This document shows positions 18,225-27,350 of a stretch of DNA of 64,000 nt, one piece after another. The stretch is from assembly GCF_003820355.1 (NCBI RefSeq), contig NZ_RPOK01000004.1, forward strand, positions 496,001-560,000, written 5' to 3'. Numbering within the stretch: position 1 is the first letter of the stretch; every line of letters begins with the position of its first letter. The notes under the pieces were generated by a model. It was given only the letters and a program-made list of their open reading frames with translations, was not told the DNA's origin and made no database searches. The translations under genes and the position numbers were made by a program. The DNA is from Paralteromonas sediminis (lineage in GTDB: Bacteria > Pseudomonadota > Gammaproteobacteria > Enterobacterales > Alteromonadaceae).

Positions 18225-19655
18225 ATGAACGATCCAATCCCCGTCAAGAATGTGACTCCCGTCAAGGTTCACAAGCCCAAATCTCTCGAACAAGACAGTG
18301 GGGTGTCGTCCCGCAATCATATCTATGTGCGCAAAGTAGAAGGCACGCTGGAAACGTTCAGACGCTTTTTTGGTCTTATTTTTCTTGGCATTTTTGCAAT
18401 CATTCCTTGGCTACAATACAACGGAACTCAAGCCGTTCTGTTGGATATTGGCCAGCAACGCTTTTCTATATTTGCCTTAACCCTATGGCCACAAGATTTA
18501 ACTTTACTCGCCTACATTTTGATTGTCAGTGCTTTTGCACTCTTTTTTGTTACTACGTTTGCTGGGCGGGTCTGGTGTGGTTTTATGTGTCCGCAAACTA
18601 CCTGGACATTTATTTTTATCTGGTTTGAAGAAAAGATAGAAGGGAGTAGCAATAAACGGAAGAAGTTAGATGCCAGGCAAATGGATGCCGACAAGTTCAT
18701 CAGAAAGTCTCTTAAACATTTGGCATGGGTCGGCGTATCTTTGCTCACGGCATTAACCTTTGTGGGCTATTTCACCCCCATACATATGTTGTTTGTCGAC
18801 TTCTTCACCTTCAATGTCACTTTTTGGGCCGGCTTTTTTGTTATATTTTTTACCGTTTGTACCTACGGAAATGCAGGCTGGATGCGTGAAATAATGTGCA
18901 CACATATGTGTCCTTATGCCCGCTTCCAGTCAGCCATGTTCGACAAAGATACTTTCACTGTCGCTTATGATACTAAACGGGGTGAAACGCGAGGTCCACG
19001 CTCGCGAAAACTTGCCCATTCCGATCTCGAATCAAAAGGTCTCGGTGACTGCATAGACTGCAATCTATGCGTACAGGTATGCCCTACCGGTATCGATATT
19101 CGCAATGGCCTACAGTACGAGTGTATTAATTGTGGCGCTTGTGTCGATGCGTGCAATGGCGTGATGGAAAAAATGGGGTATCCCAAGGGGCTCATCAGTT
19201 TTACCTCTGAACATGAACTGGCAGGTGGCGAAACCAAGATATTCAGGCCCAAGCTGATTGGGTATTTTGTGGTATTAATGATAATGACAGGCGCGCTGGT
19301 TGCCGACATCGTACTTCGAGTGCCACTGGAACTGGATATCATTCGCGACCGTACAACCCTCTACCGGGAAACTAACGACGGCCTGATCGAAAATGTTTAT
19401 ACGTTGAAGGTTCTGAACAAATCACAGCAGGACTATCATTACACTATCGATGTGCAAGGGCTGCCTGAGTATGAACTCAGTGGTGATCAAGAGGTATTTG
19501 TCAAAGCAGGAGAGGTGCTCACCGTCCCCCTCTCTTTGGCAACAGATCCTTACAACCTCGAAGAACGGGTAACAGAGATACACTTTACCGTGACAACAAA
19601 AGACAGCGAAACAATAATCACAGTTAAAGAACCGACGCGTTTCCTGTATCGTTAA
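18225..19655 (+). CDS. ccoG: Cytochrome c oxidase accessory protein CcoG (FixG/RdxA)
   Basis: 476 residues from ATG 18225, which has GAAGG at 18215-18219; an upstream in-frame TTG at 18213 is less likely. The protein has about five membrane helices, the WCGFMCPQTTW motif, and two ferredoxin-like 4Fe-4S motifs in CIDCNLCVQVCPTG and CINCGACVDACNGVMEKMG. The C-terminal part is an Ig-like periplasmic domain. CcoG is involved in copper reduction and assembly of cbb3-type cytochrome oxidase. The usual ccoNOPQ and ccoS/ccoI partners are not in the window. srkA follows 3 bp after the stop. Confidence 0.95.
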   Translation: MNDPIPVKNVTPVKVHKPKSLEQDSGVSSRNHIYVRKVEGTLETFRRFFGLIFLGIFAIIPWLQYNGTQAVLLDIGQQRFSIFALTLWPQDLTLLAYILIVSAFALFFVTTFAGRVWCGFMCPQTTWTFIFIWFEEKIEGSSNKRKKLDARQMDADKFIRKSLKHLAWVGVSLLTALTFVGYFTPIHMLFVDFFTFNVTFWAGFFVIFFTVCTYGNAGWMREIMCTHMCPYARFQSAMFDKDTFTVAYDTKRGETRGPRSRKLAHSDLESKGLGDCIDCNLCVQVCPTGIDIRNGLQYECINCGACVDACNGVMEKMGYPKGLISFTSEHELAGGETKIFRPKLIGYFVVLMIMTGALVADIVLRVPLELDIIRDRTTLYRETNDGLIENVYTLKVLNKSQQDYHYTIDVQGLPEYELSGDQEVFVKAGEVLTVPLSLATDPYNLEERVTEIHFTVTTKDSETIITVKEPTRFLYR

Positions 19656-19658
19656 CGG

Positions 19659-20636
19659 ATGAACGATGATTTTTCTTTTTCCGGGTTAACACCCGACGTT
19701 ATTTTGGATGCGCTGGAAAGTATTGGTGTTTACGCATCATCAGGTTTGCTGGCGCTTAACAGTTACGAAAACCGTGTATATCAGTTTATTGCTGACGACG
19801 GAAAACGCTATGTTGTAAAGTTTTATCGGCCAGGCAGATGGAGCAATCAAGCGATAGAAGAGGAGCATACATTTTCTGCCGAACTCATTGAGCAGGACAT
19901 TCCTCTTGCAGCGCCCTTAACCATACACAACAACACCTTGCATCATTGGAATCAATATAGGTTTACCCTTTTCCCTTCTGTTGGCGGCAGGCAATTTGAG
20001 AATGATGATCTTGATCAACTGGAATGGATGGGCCGGTTTATCGGTCGCATTCACTCTGTGGGGAAAGTCAAAGTATTCGAGCATCGCCCCACTATCAGTA
20101 CCGCGAATTATCTAAGTCATTCCAAATCCGTCTTAGAAAACTGTGAATTACTTCCCCACCATTTGCAAACCGCATTCTGGGCCATAATGGATCCCGTCAT
20201 TCAAACCACAGAAGCGCGTTTTAATGATCAAAAATGGCAATCTTTACGACTTCATGGTGACTGTCATCCTGGAAATATACTGTGGCGAGATGGGCCTACG
20301 TTTGTTGATCTAGACGATGCCAGAAACGGCCCGGCCATTCAGGATTTGTGGATGATGCTCAGCGGGGACCGCGCAAACAGGCTCCTTCAGTTAGACGTTT
20401 TGTTAGAAGCCTATGAAGAATTTCAACATTTTGACAGTAAGGAAATTAGGTTGATTGAACCTTTGCGCGCCATGCGCATGGTTCACCACATGGCCTGGAT
20501 AGCCCTGCGTTGGCAGGACCCTGCTTTTCCGCGAGCATTCCCTTGGTTTGCTCAGGATAAATACTGGGAAGGTCAAATACTTGCATTAAAAGAGCAATTA
20601 GCTGCACTGGACGAACCCCCGCTCACTCGCGTATAG
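19659..20636 (+). CDS. srkA: Stress response kinase SrkA (YihE)
   Basis: A 325-residue cytosolic kinase with the choline-kinase/APH-like fold. Features are FIADDGKRYVVKFYRPGRW (nucleotide-binding Lys), the catalytic LHGDCHPGNILW loop and the FVDLDDARNGPAIQDLW metal-binding block. YihE/SrkA is a Ser/Thr kinase that counteracts stress-induced death signalling in E. coli. Its start lies 3 bp after the ccoG stop without a clear ribosome site, so coupling is likely. In E. coli yihE is directly followed by dsbA; here a B12 riboswitch and btuB lie between them. Confidence 0.94.
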   Translation: MNDDFSFSGLTPDVILDALESIGVYASSGLLALNSYENRVYQFIADDGKRYVVKFYRPGRWSNQAIEEEHTFSAELIEQDIPLAAPLTIHNNTLHHWNQYRFTLFPSVGGRQFENDDLDQLEWMGRFIGRIHSVGKVKVFEHRPTISTANYLSHSKSVLENCELLPHHLQTAFWAIMDPVIQTTEARFNDQKWQSLRLHGDCHPGNILWRDGPTFVDLDDARNGPAIQDLWMMLSGDRANRLLQLDVLLEAYEEFQHFDSKEIRLIEPLRAMRMVHHMAWIALRWQDPAFPRAFPWFAQDKYWEGQILALKEQLAALDEPPLTRV

Positions 20637-20647
20637 TGCGCCCCGCA

Positions 20648-20820
20648 TCAGGTGCCCCGGCTCTCATTTACCGGGGTTAAACGGGAAGTTTGTGAAAATC
20701 AAACGCTGCCCCCGCAACGGTTAACCACGCAAGACTCGGTATGCCACTGTTGTTTATTAACAACGGGAAGGCCGAATGCATGCCCATAAGCATGTTGGTG
20801 AGCCCGGATACCGGCCTGGT
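20648..20820 (+). ncRNA. Cobalamin (B12) riboswitch
   Basis: The conserved blocks of the cobalamin aptamer occur in order: AGGTGCC, ACGGGAA, GTGAAAATC, GCTGCCCCCGCAACGG, GCCACTG, GGGAAGGC, and the B12-box-like TGAGCCCGGATACCGGCC near the end. It lies in the btuB leader, directly after srkA. No T-run terminator follows, so translational control through sequestration of the start region is more likely. Binding of adenosylcobalamin should lower BtuB synthesis. Confidence 0.95.
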
Positions 20821-20905
20821 AAGGAGTTTCACCTCGCTTTATTGATGAGCGTGAGACAGTCTTACAATCAGCACTCGGGTGGAGTGCTACGTGGATTACA
20901 ATACA

Positions 20906-22795
20906 ATGGAAAACTATAAAACTATACTTGCCTGCGCGGCAATAACGTCAGTGTTTGGCTCTGCCAGCGCGCAATCCTTAAGTGAAATCGAATCTATCAA
21001 GGTCACGGGCTCTCGCCTTAATGTGTCAGCTGACAAAATAGCGGCGCAGGTTACTGTAATTGATCAAGCTCAAATAACACAATCTGGGGCAGTACTTGTT
21101 ACTGACCTGCTGCGTGGATTACCGGGTATTACTGTTGCACAATCTGGTGGCGTAGGAGCGTTAACTGAAATTCGTGTTCGCGGTAGTGAAACCAACCATG
21201 TGCTGGTGCTTATTGATGGCGTAGTAGCCAACGATGAAGCACAAGGCGGTCTGATAGATTTGGCGCATTTGACCAGCAGCAATGTTGCGCGAATTGAATT
21301 TTTGCGCGGCCCTCAAAGCGCACTCTGGGGCAGCGGCGCGGTTAGCGGCGTGATCAGCATTACGACCGTCTCTGGTGCCATGGGCGACCAATTTCAAAGC
21401 ACCCTTTCGGCTGGCACACAAAATACCAAACAATTCTCTGCTCGCGCAGCCAAACCAGTTTCCTATGGTCAGTTGGGTGCTTATATCACCGCACTGAATA
21501 CACAGGGCTCCAATGTTGCACTGCAGGGTGAAGAGGATGATGGATATGACAATCTTACCGCGGGGGTGCAATTCAGCACTCAACTCAACGATGAAAACAC
21601 ACTCACCCTCTCTGCCCGCCATTCCGATTATGAAGTAGAGTATGACAGCAGTAATGGCGGCGTACAGGTTGACGCGGATAATGTGACAGACGGCAGCCGT
21701 CAACATCTACAGATATTGTGGAAATTCACCCCAAAAGACACCAACTATCATACTTCATTGCAACTCATTGGCAGTGAAGACGACAACAATAGCGTGAATA
21801 GTGGACTAAACACTGGCGGGACAACGGGTAATCGACTTCAGGCAACCTGGCTAAACGTTTACGATGTTAATGACAACTGGCAAATCGCCGCCGGCGCAGA
21901 GTGGGTACAACGCTTGTTCCAACAACGAGGCACCGCGAGCGATTGGGGCGACCCAAACCAAAAACAGGACGATGTGACGCGCTCTGTATTAACCGAAGTG
22001 AATGGACATCTAACGACCAGTACCAATGTCAGTGCATCGGCCCGGTTTGACAACAATAGTCGGTTTGACAACGCCACCAGCTGGCGCGTTGGCATTACTC
22101 AGGCGATAAATACCGAGATTAGCCTGTTTGCCAGCACCGGAGAAGCTGTCAGAGCACCTTCATTTACGGAGCTTTTCGGTTTCTTCGCCGCCTCCTTTGT
22201 TGGTAACCCCAACCTACGACCAGAAAAGAGTCAGAACTGGGAGCTGGGCTTCAGCTGGCAGCCAACCCCTGCGCTCTCTGTTGATGTCAGCTGGTTTAAC
22301 AGTAAACTTACCGATGAAATAAACGGGTTTGCCTTTAATGCTGATCTAGGCTTATCTACGGCAGAAAACATGGCTGGCGATAGTAACCGAGAAGGCCTTG
22401 ACCTAAGTGCGACAGCAACATTACCAGGGGCAAAACTTCAGCTAACATACGGTTATTTGGATGCCAAACAACCCTCTGGTGTTGACGAAACTCGCCGAGC
22501 CAGTCATCAGGGTGCGATGACGCTTTACTCTGATTTGAAAGACAGCGACTGGTCTGGGTATATAAAATTGGCTTATACAGGAAGCAGGCAAGACGACTCC
22601 TTTGCTACTTGGCCCGCAACCAAAGTCAACCTGAGGCCATACACGCTCCTCAGTGCTAACCTTGAGTATCAATTTAATGCCCATTGGCTAGCTTCGCTGA
22701 GATTAGAGAATGTGTTAGATACTGACTACCAAGATGTGGTGAGTTATGCAGGCAGACCATTGAGTGCCTTATTCAGTGTAAGTTATCGCCATTAA
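20906..22795 (+). CDS. btuB: TonB-dependent vitamin B12 receptor BtuB
   Basis: 629 residues from ATG 20906. GTG 20891 is a real alternative start: it has GGAG at the right spacing and would add five residues. A signal peptide ends near SASAQS. A TonB-box-like IESIKVTGSR is followed by the plug domain (VTDLLRGLPGITVAQSGG, EIRVRGSETNHVLVLIDGV, IEFLRGPQSALWGSGAVSGVI). A 22-strand-type beta-barrel ends in an aromatic-rich C-terminus (LFSVSYRH). With the riboswitch in its leader this is a cobalamin importer of the outer membrane. No btuCDF is nearby. Confidence 0.93.
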   Translation: MENYKTILACAAITSVFGSASAQSLSEIESIKVTGSRLNVSADKIAAQVTVIDQAQITQSGAVLVTDLLRGLPGITVAQSGGVGALTEIRVRGSETNHVLVLIDGVVANDEAQGGLIDLAHLTSSNVARIEFLRGPQSALWGSGAVSGVISITTVSGAMGDQFQSTLSAGTQNTKQFSARAAKPVSYGQLGAYITALNTQGSNVALQGEEDDGYDNLTAGVQFSTQLNDENTLTLSARHSDYEVEYDSSNGGVQVDADNVTDGSRQHLQILWKFTPKDTNYHTSLQLIGSEDDNNSVNSGLNTGGTTGNRLQATWLNVYDVNDNWQIAAGAEWVQRLFQQRGTASDWGDPNQKQDDVTRSVLTEVNGHLTTSTNVSASARFDNNSRFDNATSWRVGITQAINTEISLFASTGEAVRAPSFTELFGFFAASFVGNPNLRPEKSQNWELGFSWQPTPALSVDVSWFNSKLTDEINGFAFNADLGLSTAENMAGDSNREGLDLSATATLPGAKLQLTYGYLDAKQPSGVDETRRASHQGAMTLYSDLKDSDWSGYIKLAYTGSRQDDSFATWPATKVNLRPYTLLSANLEYQFNAHWLASLRLENVLDTDYQDVVSYAGRPLSALFSVSYRH

Positions 22796-22900
22796 TATCG
22801 GTCTAATCATCAACAAATTGCGATATTGCGCGATGCTTCATGGCTTATGCTGTGGTAGTCTAGCGCGTAATATCGTTGTAATGACTGAATTGGAAGACGT

Positions 22901-23524
22901 ATGAAAAAACTTTGTACCTTGTTTATTCTCGCTTTTTTACTCCCTTTACAGGCTTTTGCTGTAGAACAGTGGGAGGAAGGCAAGCACTATACCGTACTTG
23001 ATAAACCCGCAACGGAAAAACCAGAGATCCGTGAGTATTTCTCTTTTTGGTGCCCTGCTTGTTTTGGTGTTGAACCACTGATAGCCCAAATAAAGGAAAA
23101 GATGCCTGAGGATGTCAGTTTCAATAAGGTACACGTCAATTTTATGCGTTTTACCACACCAGAAATACAAGATGCTGCCACACGAGCCATGGTGATTGCT
23201 CGTGCCGTTAAGCAGGAAGATAAGCTGAATGCCGCTATCTTTAACGCTATTCACAGACAAAGAACCTCAATTACCGGGTTAGACGACTTGCGTAGCATTT
23301 TTATCGCGAATGGTGTCGATGCAGCAGAGTTTGATAAATTGGCCGCTAGTTTTGGCGTAAACAGCATGTTGAAGAAAAATAACATGCAGATAAACGATTA
23401 TCGGAACTACATCAACGGTGTCCCTAATTTTATCGTGAACGGTAAATACCAGGCTCAGTTTACCCGAAACATGACCACTGACGATATCATCAACCTCCTG
23501 GTATGGCTCTCTCAACAGCCTTAA
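22901..23524 (+). CDS. dsbA: Thiol:disulfide interchange protein DsbA
   Basis: A 207-residue periplasmic oxidoreductase that introduces disulfides in secreted proteins and is reoxidised by DsbB. It has a signal peptide (MKKLCTLFILAFLLPLQAFA), the active site Cys51-Pro-Ala-Cys54 in FSFWCPACFGVEP, and the cis-Pro loop NGVPNFIVNGKY. The dipeptide between the cysteines is PA where E. coli has PH, which usually changes redox potential. GGAAG precedes ATG 22901. A strong terminator follows. Confidence 0.95.
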   Translation: MKKLCTLFILAFLLPLQAFAVEQWEEGKHYTVLDKPATEKPEIREYFSFWCPACFGVEPLIAQIKEKMPEDVSFNKVHVNFMRFTTPEIQDAATRAMVIARAVKQEDKLNAAIFNAIHRQRTSITGLDDLRSIFIANGVDAAEFDKLAASFGVNSMLKKNNMQINDYRNYINGVPNFIVNGKYQAQFTRNMTTDDIINLLVWLSQQP

Positions 23525-23536
23525 CGAATATGTGAT

Positions 23537-23563
23537 ATCCCCGGTCAGACCGGGGATTTTTTT
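23537..23563 (+). terminator. dsbA terminator abutting next start codon
   Basis: ATCCCCGGTC pairs with GACCGGGGAT around a single A or a small loop, followed by seven T. The T-run ends at 23563 and the next gene's ATG starts at 23564. The right arm contains GGGGA, which could double as the Shine-Dalgarno of that gene. Confidence 0.92.
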
Positions 23564-24484
23564 ATGTCATCTGTTCACACCGCATTTACCGTAGTCGCCC
23601 CAGTTATTCTCCTAATTTGTCTGGGGAAGCTACTAGCCAAGCTAAATGTCATTCAGCCAGACTTTGTTACCGCCGCAAATAAACTGGCTTATCAGGTAAC
23701 CTTACCGGGTTTGCTGTTCACTGCCATTAGTCAGGCAGACATGTTTTCGCTATTTGACAGCAAAATGATGCTAGCGGGCCTACTGGGCTCATTACTGTCA
23801 TTTTTACTATTGCTAATTGGAACCGGGTGGATGAAGGTACCGCATCTGCAGCGAGGTGTGGTTGTTCAGGCCGGCTTCAGGGCAAACATGGGCATAGTCG
23901 GGCTTGCTATCTGCAAGGGTTTATTGGGTAGCAGCGGTCTGGCCCTCGCAAGTGTATACCTAGGTTTTATTGTACCCCTGTTTAATTTTTTGGCGGTTTG
24001 GGTACTGCTGCTTTTTTCCACGACTTATATAAGCCAAGGGAAGATCCTCCAGGAAGTTTTTAAAAGCCCCCTAGTGATTGCTGTTTGCCTAGCGCTTCCA
24101 GTTTCTTTGCTTGCGATCCCTATTCCAACGGTGTTGCTTAAAACGGGCGAATTAATTGGTCAGGTTACCTTGCCGCTGGCCCTGTTATGCATTGGTGCTA
24201 CTATAAAATTTGGCGATATGCGTAAGCGGGTCCGCCTGCTCACTGTCATCACGCTGGCAAAGTGCTTTGCCTATCCTGCCATTGTTCTGTTTTTTGGCCT
24301 GATGTTTGCGCTTGAAGACAACGCCCTTGTTGTGCTCCTGTTACTGAGTGTGGCTCCCACGGCCACAGCCAGCTTCCCGGCAACCCAACAACTGGGCGGT
24401 GACAAAGTGCTGGCAGCCGATGCAATTGCGCTCACTACGGTGCTCTGCTTACCGCTGTACATGCTGATAATTGCTTTTTTATAG
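23564..24484 (+). CDS. AEC family transporter
   Basis: A 306-residue inner-membrane protein with about ten hydrophobic segments in two repeats. The family marks are KLAYQVTLPGLLFTAIS in the first half, FRANMGIVGLAICKGLLG near the middle, and TLPLALLCIGATIK with PTATASFPATQQLGGD in the second half. AEC (auxin efflux carrier/MdcF-like) members export or import small organic acids; the substrate is not readable. Start ATG 23564 comes directly after the dsbA terminator T-run, with GGGGA of the terminator arm as its only ribosome site. The gene may be expressed by read-through from dsbA. Confidence 0.9.
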   Translation: MSSVHTAFTVVAPVILLICLGKLLAKLNVIQPDFVTAANKLAYQVTLPGLLFTAISQADMFSLFDSKMMLAGLLGSLLSFLLLLIGTGWMKVPHLQRGVVVQAGFRANMGIVGLAICKGLLGSSGLALASVYLGFIVPLFNFLAVWVLLLFSTTYISQGKILQEVFKSPLVIAVCLALPVSLLAIPIPTVLLKTGELIGQVTLPLALLCIGATIKFGDMRKRVRLLTVITLAKCFAYPAIVLFFGLMFALEDNALVVLLLLSVAPTATASFPATQQLGGDKVLAADAIALTTVLCLPLYMLIIAFL

Positions 24485-24492
24485 TCGCGCGC

Positions 24493-24813
24493 TCAGTCGA
24501 GCTTTGATCCACCTAAACAGGCTGGTGATGGTTGAACCTGTCCCCCCCGCTTTTCCCATTCATCCAGGGTAAAAGTATGCAGTGCCAGTGCATGTACTGG
24601 CCCCTGTAATGCTTCAGCCAACAGTTCATTAACCATTCGATGCCGCTGGATTAAGCGTTTTCCGTCAAAGTGAGAAGACACAATGGTGACATTAAAATGG
24701 CTCTGCGCACCTTCTGGTACATTGTGTTGATAACTTTCATCTACCACCTGCAAATGCACAGGTTGTAGTGCTGTATTGAGGGTCGTAGTAATAAATTCGT
24801 GTATGTTTGTCAT
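24493..24813 (-). CDS. bolA: BolA family protein
   Basis: 106 residues with the BolA fold: an N-terminal helix (FITTTLNTALQPVHLQVVDES), the FNVTIVSSHFDGKRLIQRHRMVNELLAEAL core with the invariant His, and HALALHTFTLDEWEKRG. BolA pairs with monothiol glutaredoxin to handle 2Fe-2S clusters and affects morphology under stress. Its ATG overlaps the stop of the AlkB-type gene by 4 bp, so the two are translationally coupled. It is convergent with the AEC transporter. Confidence 0.93.
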   Translation of the reverse strand: MTNIHEFITTTLNTALQPVHLQVVDESYQHNVPEGAQSHFNVTIVSSHFDGKRLIQRHRMVNELLAEALQGPVHALALHTFTLDEWEKRGGQVQPSPACLGGSKLD

Positions 24814-25430
24814 ATTTTTTGTATGTAACGAAAAGTCAGGTTGATTCTGGAAGCCATGTGGCGTGCTGATTTATTAACGCCATGATTGTAATAGGTTTGG
24901 GTGTCACCTGCCATCACCAGTAAGCTGCCGTGTTGCAACAACACTCTGTGCTTTTCAGAAGAAAGCTTGTGTTTAAAATCAAATGGTCTGCTTTGACCGA
25001 ACGTAACAGATGCAATAACAGGGCGCTCACCCAGTTCGGGTTCGTCGTCAGCGTGGAAACTCATGCTGTCCTGCCCATCCCTATACCAATTTGCTAATAC
25101 ACAATTGAATGGTGCCTTGGCGGTCTTCTCGCATTTACGTTTAATAGATTCAAGTGATGCGGGCATAGGTAAAGGTGCCAAAGACAACCCAGAATAGCCG
25201 TAATGGCAATGCTGTTCACCATACCAAGCCTGAAGACGCGGAATTTTCACCCACCTGCCAAACAGTTTAATGGTATCCTGACGCCATTGAATATCCTGTA
25301 ATAATTGATCGTAAAGCGCATCTGCTTCACGGGTCGTTAACCAGTCTGGATAGTAGCTAACGTCTCCCTGCTCGAGAGGTATCCGTTGAGCTATCGGCGT
25401 GCGGTGAGAGTGGAATAGTTCGTACTGCAT
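24810..25430 (-). CDS. AlkB-type 2-oxoglutarate dioxygenase (ALKBH2-like)
   Basis: 206 residues from ATG 25430; an in-frame TTG at 25457 would run into the rlmG ribosome site. The Fe(II)/2OG motif is complete: His126-X-Asp128 in SFHADDEPELG, His183 in YYNHGVNK, and Arg195 and Arg201 in SRINLTFR. The ERPVIASVTFGQSRPFDFKH block is typical of the repair subclass that removes 1-methyladenine and 3-methylcytosine lesions from DNA or RNA. It is shorter than E. coli AlkB and closer to eukaryotic ALKBH2/3 in these motifs. Divergent from rlmG with 34 bp between the starts; coupled to bolA. Confidence 0.9.
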   Translation of the reverse strand: MQYELFHSHRTPIAQRIPLEQGDVSYYPDWLTTREADALYDQLLQDIQWRQDTIKLFGRWVKIPRLQAWYGEQHCHYGYSGLSLAPLPMPASLESIKRKCEKTAKAPFNCVLANWYRDGQDSMSFHADDEPELGERPVIASVTFGQSRPFDFKHKLSSEKHRVLLQHGSLLVMAGDTQTYYNHGVNKSARHMASRINLTFRYIQKI

Positions 25431-25464
25431 AGACCATACTACGTGAAGAGTGTGCAAGGAGTTT

Positions 25465-26625
25465 ATGAAAACTGAATTATTGTATAACGAAAAGACTTAC
25501 CAGTTTTATCGTTATCCCGCAAAACATCAACATAAGACCCTACAAGCTTGGGGCGCTGAGGATGAATATGTGATGAATCATCTTCTGCAACAGCAGCAAG
25601 CGTTAGGCAAAATATTGATCCTCAATGACGACTTTGGTGTAATCGGTTGCCTGCTAAATAATGCGGCGCCAACTTGGCAACAGGATTCCTATGTTGCACA
25701 TTGCGCCCTGCAAGAAAACATATCGCGAAATAGCCTCGAGTCACAGGTATCTGCACTGCCCAGCACCAAGCCTCTTGACGGTGTTTATGATACGGTACTC
25801 ATTAAATTACCGAGAAACCTCAACTACCTACGACACCAATTGCAGATGCTCAGGCAACATCTTCACGATGACAGTCGCGTGCTTGCTTTTGGCAAAGTGA
25901 AAGCAGTAACAACGAATGTTCTGCAGATATTTGAATCTGTGTTGGGTAAAACTCACACCTCTCTGGCGGTAAAAAAAGCCAGGCTTATCTTCTGTCATCC
26001 TGATCCCAGTAAACTGTCTTCGACAAAAAACCAAACCACGACACATCAATGGACGGTTGATGCGGAGGGGTTAGATGGACCGGTTAATATGACTAATCTT
26101 GCCAATGTATTTTCCGGACAAACGCTTGATATTGGTGCTCGCTTTTTACTCAAACATCTGCGTATTAATGACAATGAGCGGGTATTGGATTTAGGGTGTG
26201 GGAATGGCATCTTAGGCCTCTCCGTGCTGATTAACACTACGGGTAGCAAGATAACCTTTGTCGATGAGTCTTTTATGGCAGTAGAAAGCGCCCGTTTAAA
26301 TGTGCGCAATAATACGGCGCATGCCGAGGAAAACTGTACATTTGTGGTAGACAACTGTTTAGAGAAGCACCTATCTGGCACTATCCCTCATACCTATGAT
26401 ACCGTCTTGTGCAATCCGCCCTTCCACCAACAAAACACCGTAACTGACCACATCGCTTGGCAAATGTTTTCCGACGCCAAACAAACGCTTAGAAAAGGCG
26501 GCAGACTGATTGTTGTTGGTAACAGACACTTGGGCTATCACGATAAGCTAAAACGGCTGTTTGGTGGTGTGAAGGTACTTGCAAGTGAACCGAAATTCGT
26601 TATTTTATTGGCTGTTCGTCGATAG
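25465..26625 (+). CDS. rlmG: 23S rRNA (guanine-1835-N2)-methyltransferase RlmG
   Basis: 386 residues from ATG 25465, with AAGGAG six bases upstream. The N-terminal half is a degenerate methyltransferase domain (LQAWGAEDEYVMNHL, GKILILNDDFGVIGCLL). The C-terminal half is active: the SAM loop VLDLGCGNGILGLSVL, VDESFMAVESARLNV, and the catalytic CNPPFHQQ motif. The two-domain layout is shared by RlmG and RsmC; the N-terminal wording and length match RlmG better. It methylates G1835 of 23S rRNA. The cyclophilin gene follows 8 bp downstream. Confidence 0.92.
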   Translation: MKTELLYNEKTYQFYRYPAKHQHKTLQAWGAEDEYVMNHLLQQQQALGKILILNDDFGVIGCLLNNAAPTWQQDSYVAHCALQENISRNSLESQVSALPSTKPLDGVYDTVLIKLPRNLNYLRHQLQMLRQHLHDDSRVLAFGKVKAVTTNVLQIFESVLGKTHTSLAVKKARLIFCHPDPSKLSSTKNQTTTHQWTVDAEGLDGPVNMTNLANVFSGQTLDIGARFLLKHLRINDNERVLDLGCGNGILGLSVLINTTGSKITFVDESFMAVESARLNVRNNTAHAEENCTFVVDNCLEKHLSGTIPHTYDTVLCNPPFHQQNTVTDHIAWQMFSDAKQTLRKGGRLIVVGNRHLGYHDKLKRLFGGVKVLASEPKFVILLAVRR

Positions 26626-26633
26626 GAGTTATT

Positions 26634-27260
26634 ATGCATTCACACCGTTTAGTTCGTTTTTTCATCTGTTTACTCTGCTTCTCCTTTTTGTCAGCTTCAG
26701 CACCAGCGATTGCCGATGAAAAGGAAGAGGACGGCTCACATATTCAACCGGATAACTTATATCCGCGCGTAGCAATGCACACCTCAATGGGTAAGTTTGT
26801 CATTGAGTTAAATCGGTACAAAGCGCCTATCACGGTAAACAACTTTCTACGTTATGTAGATAAACGCATGTTTAACAACACGATTTTTCATCGAGTGGAA
26901 TCTGATTATGTGATTCAGGGTGGCGGTTACACTGTTGATATGAAAGAGAAGCCAGATTTTGGCGATATCTTTAATGAATCGGGCAACGGGCTAAAAAATG
27001 ATTACTATTCAGTGGCAATGGCGCGTCAGGTTGACCCGCATTCCGCCAATCGCCAATTTTTTATCAATATGAATGACAATGATGGCTTAAATCCAGGCAG
27101 AAGCTGGGGCTATACTGTGTTTGGAACGGTTATTGAGGGGACTGAAATATTAGATAAAATCAATCAAGTGGAAACCCATTATCGTCCTTTATTACGCATG
27201 CAACACGTCCCCAAAGAGCCCATAATATTAGAAAATGTTGTATTGCTACCTGAGCTATAA
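26634..27260 (+). CDS. Periplasmic peptidyl-prolyl cis-trans isomerase, cyclophilin type
   Basis: 208 residues with a signal peptide (VRFFICLLCFSFLSASAPAIA). A bacterial-type cyclophilin core follows: MHTSMGKFVIELNRYKAPITVNNFLRYV, FNNTIFHRVESDYVIQGGG and AMARQVDPHSANRQFFINM, ending GYTVFGTVIEGTEILDKI. The export signal points to PpiA-like work on outer-membrane or secreted proteins. TAGGAG precedes ATG 26634, and the 8 bp gap to rlmG suggests one transcript. Confidence 0.93.
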   Translation: MHSHRLVRFFICLLCFSFLSASAPAIADEKEEDGSHIQPDNLYPRVAMHTSMGKFVIELNRYKAPITVNNFLRYVDKRMFNNTIFHRVESDYVIQGGGYTVDMKEKPDFGDIFNESGNGLKNDYYSVAMARQVDPHSANRQFFINMNDNDGLNPGRSWGYTVFGTVIEGTEILDKINQVETHYRPLLRMQHVPKEPIILENVVLLPEL

Positions 27261-27350
27261 GTTATATGTTGTTTATATTTTACACGGAGAAAAAAAGCGC
27301 GTAGTGTAATTTTAAGGTTTTCTACTCGCACACACTACAAGGATGTATAC

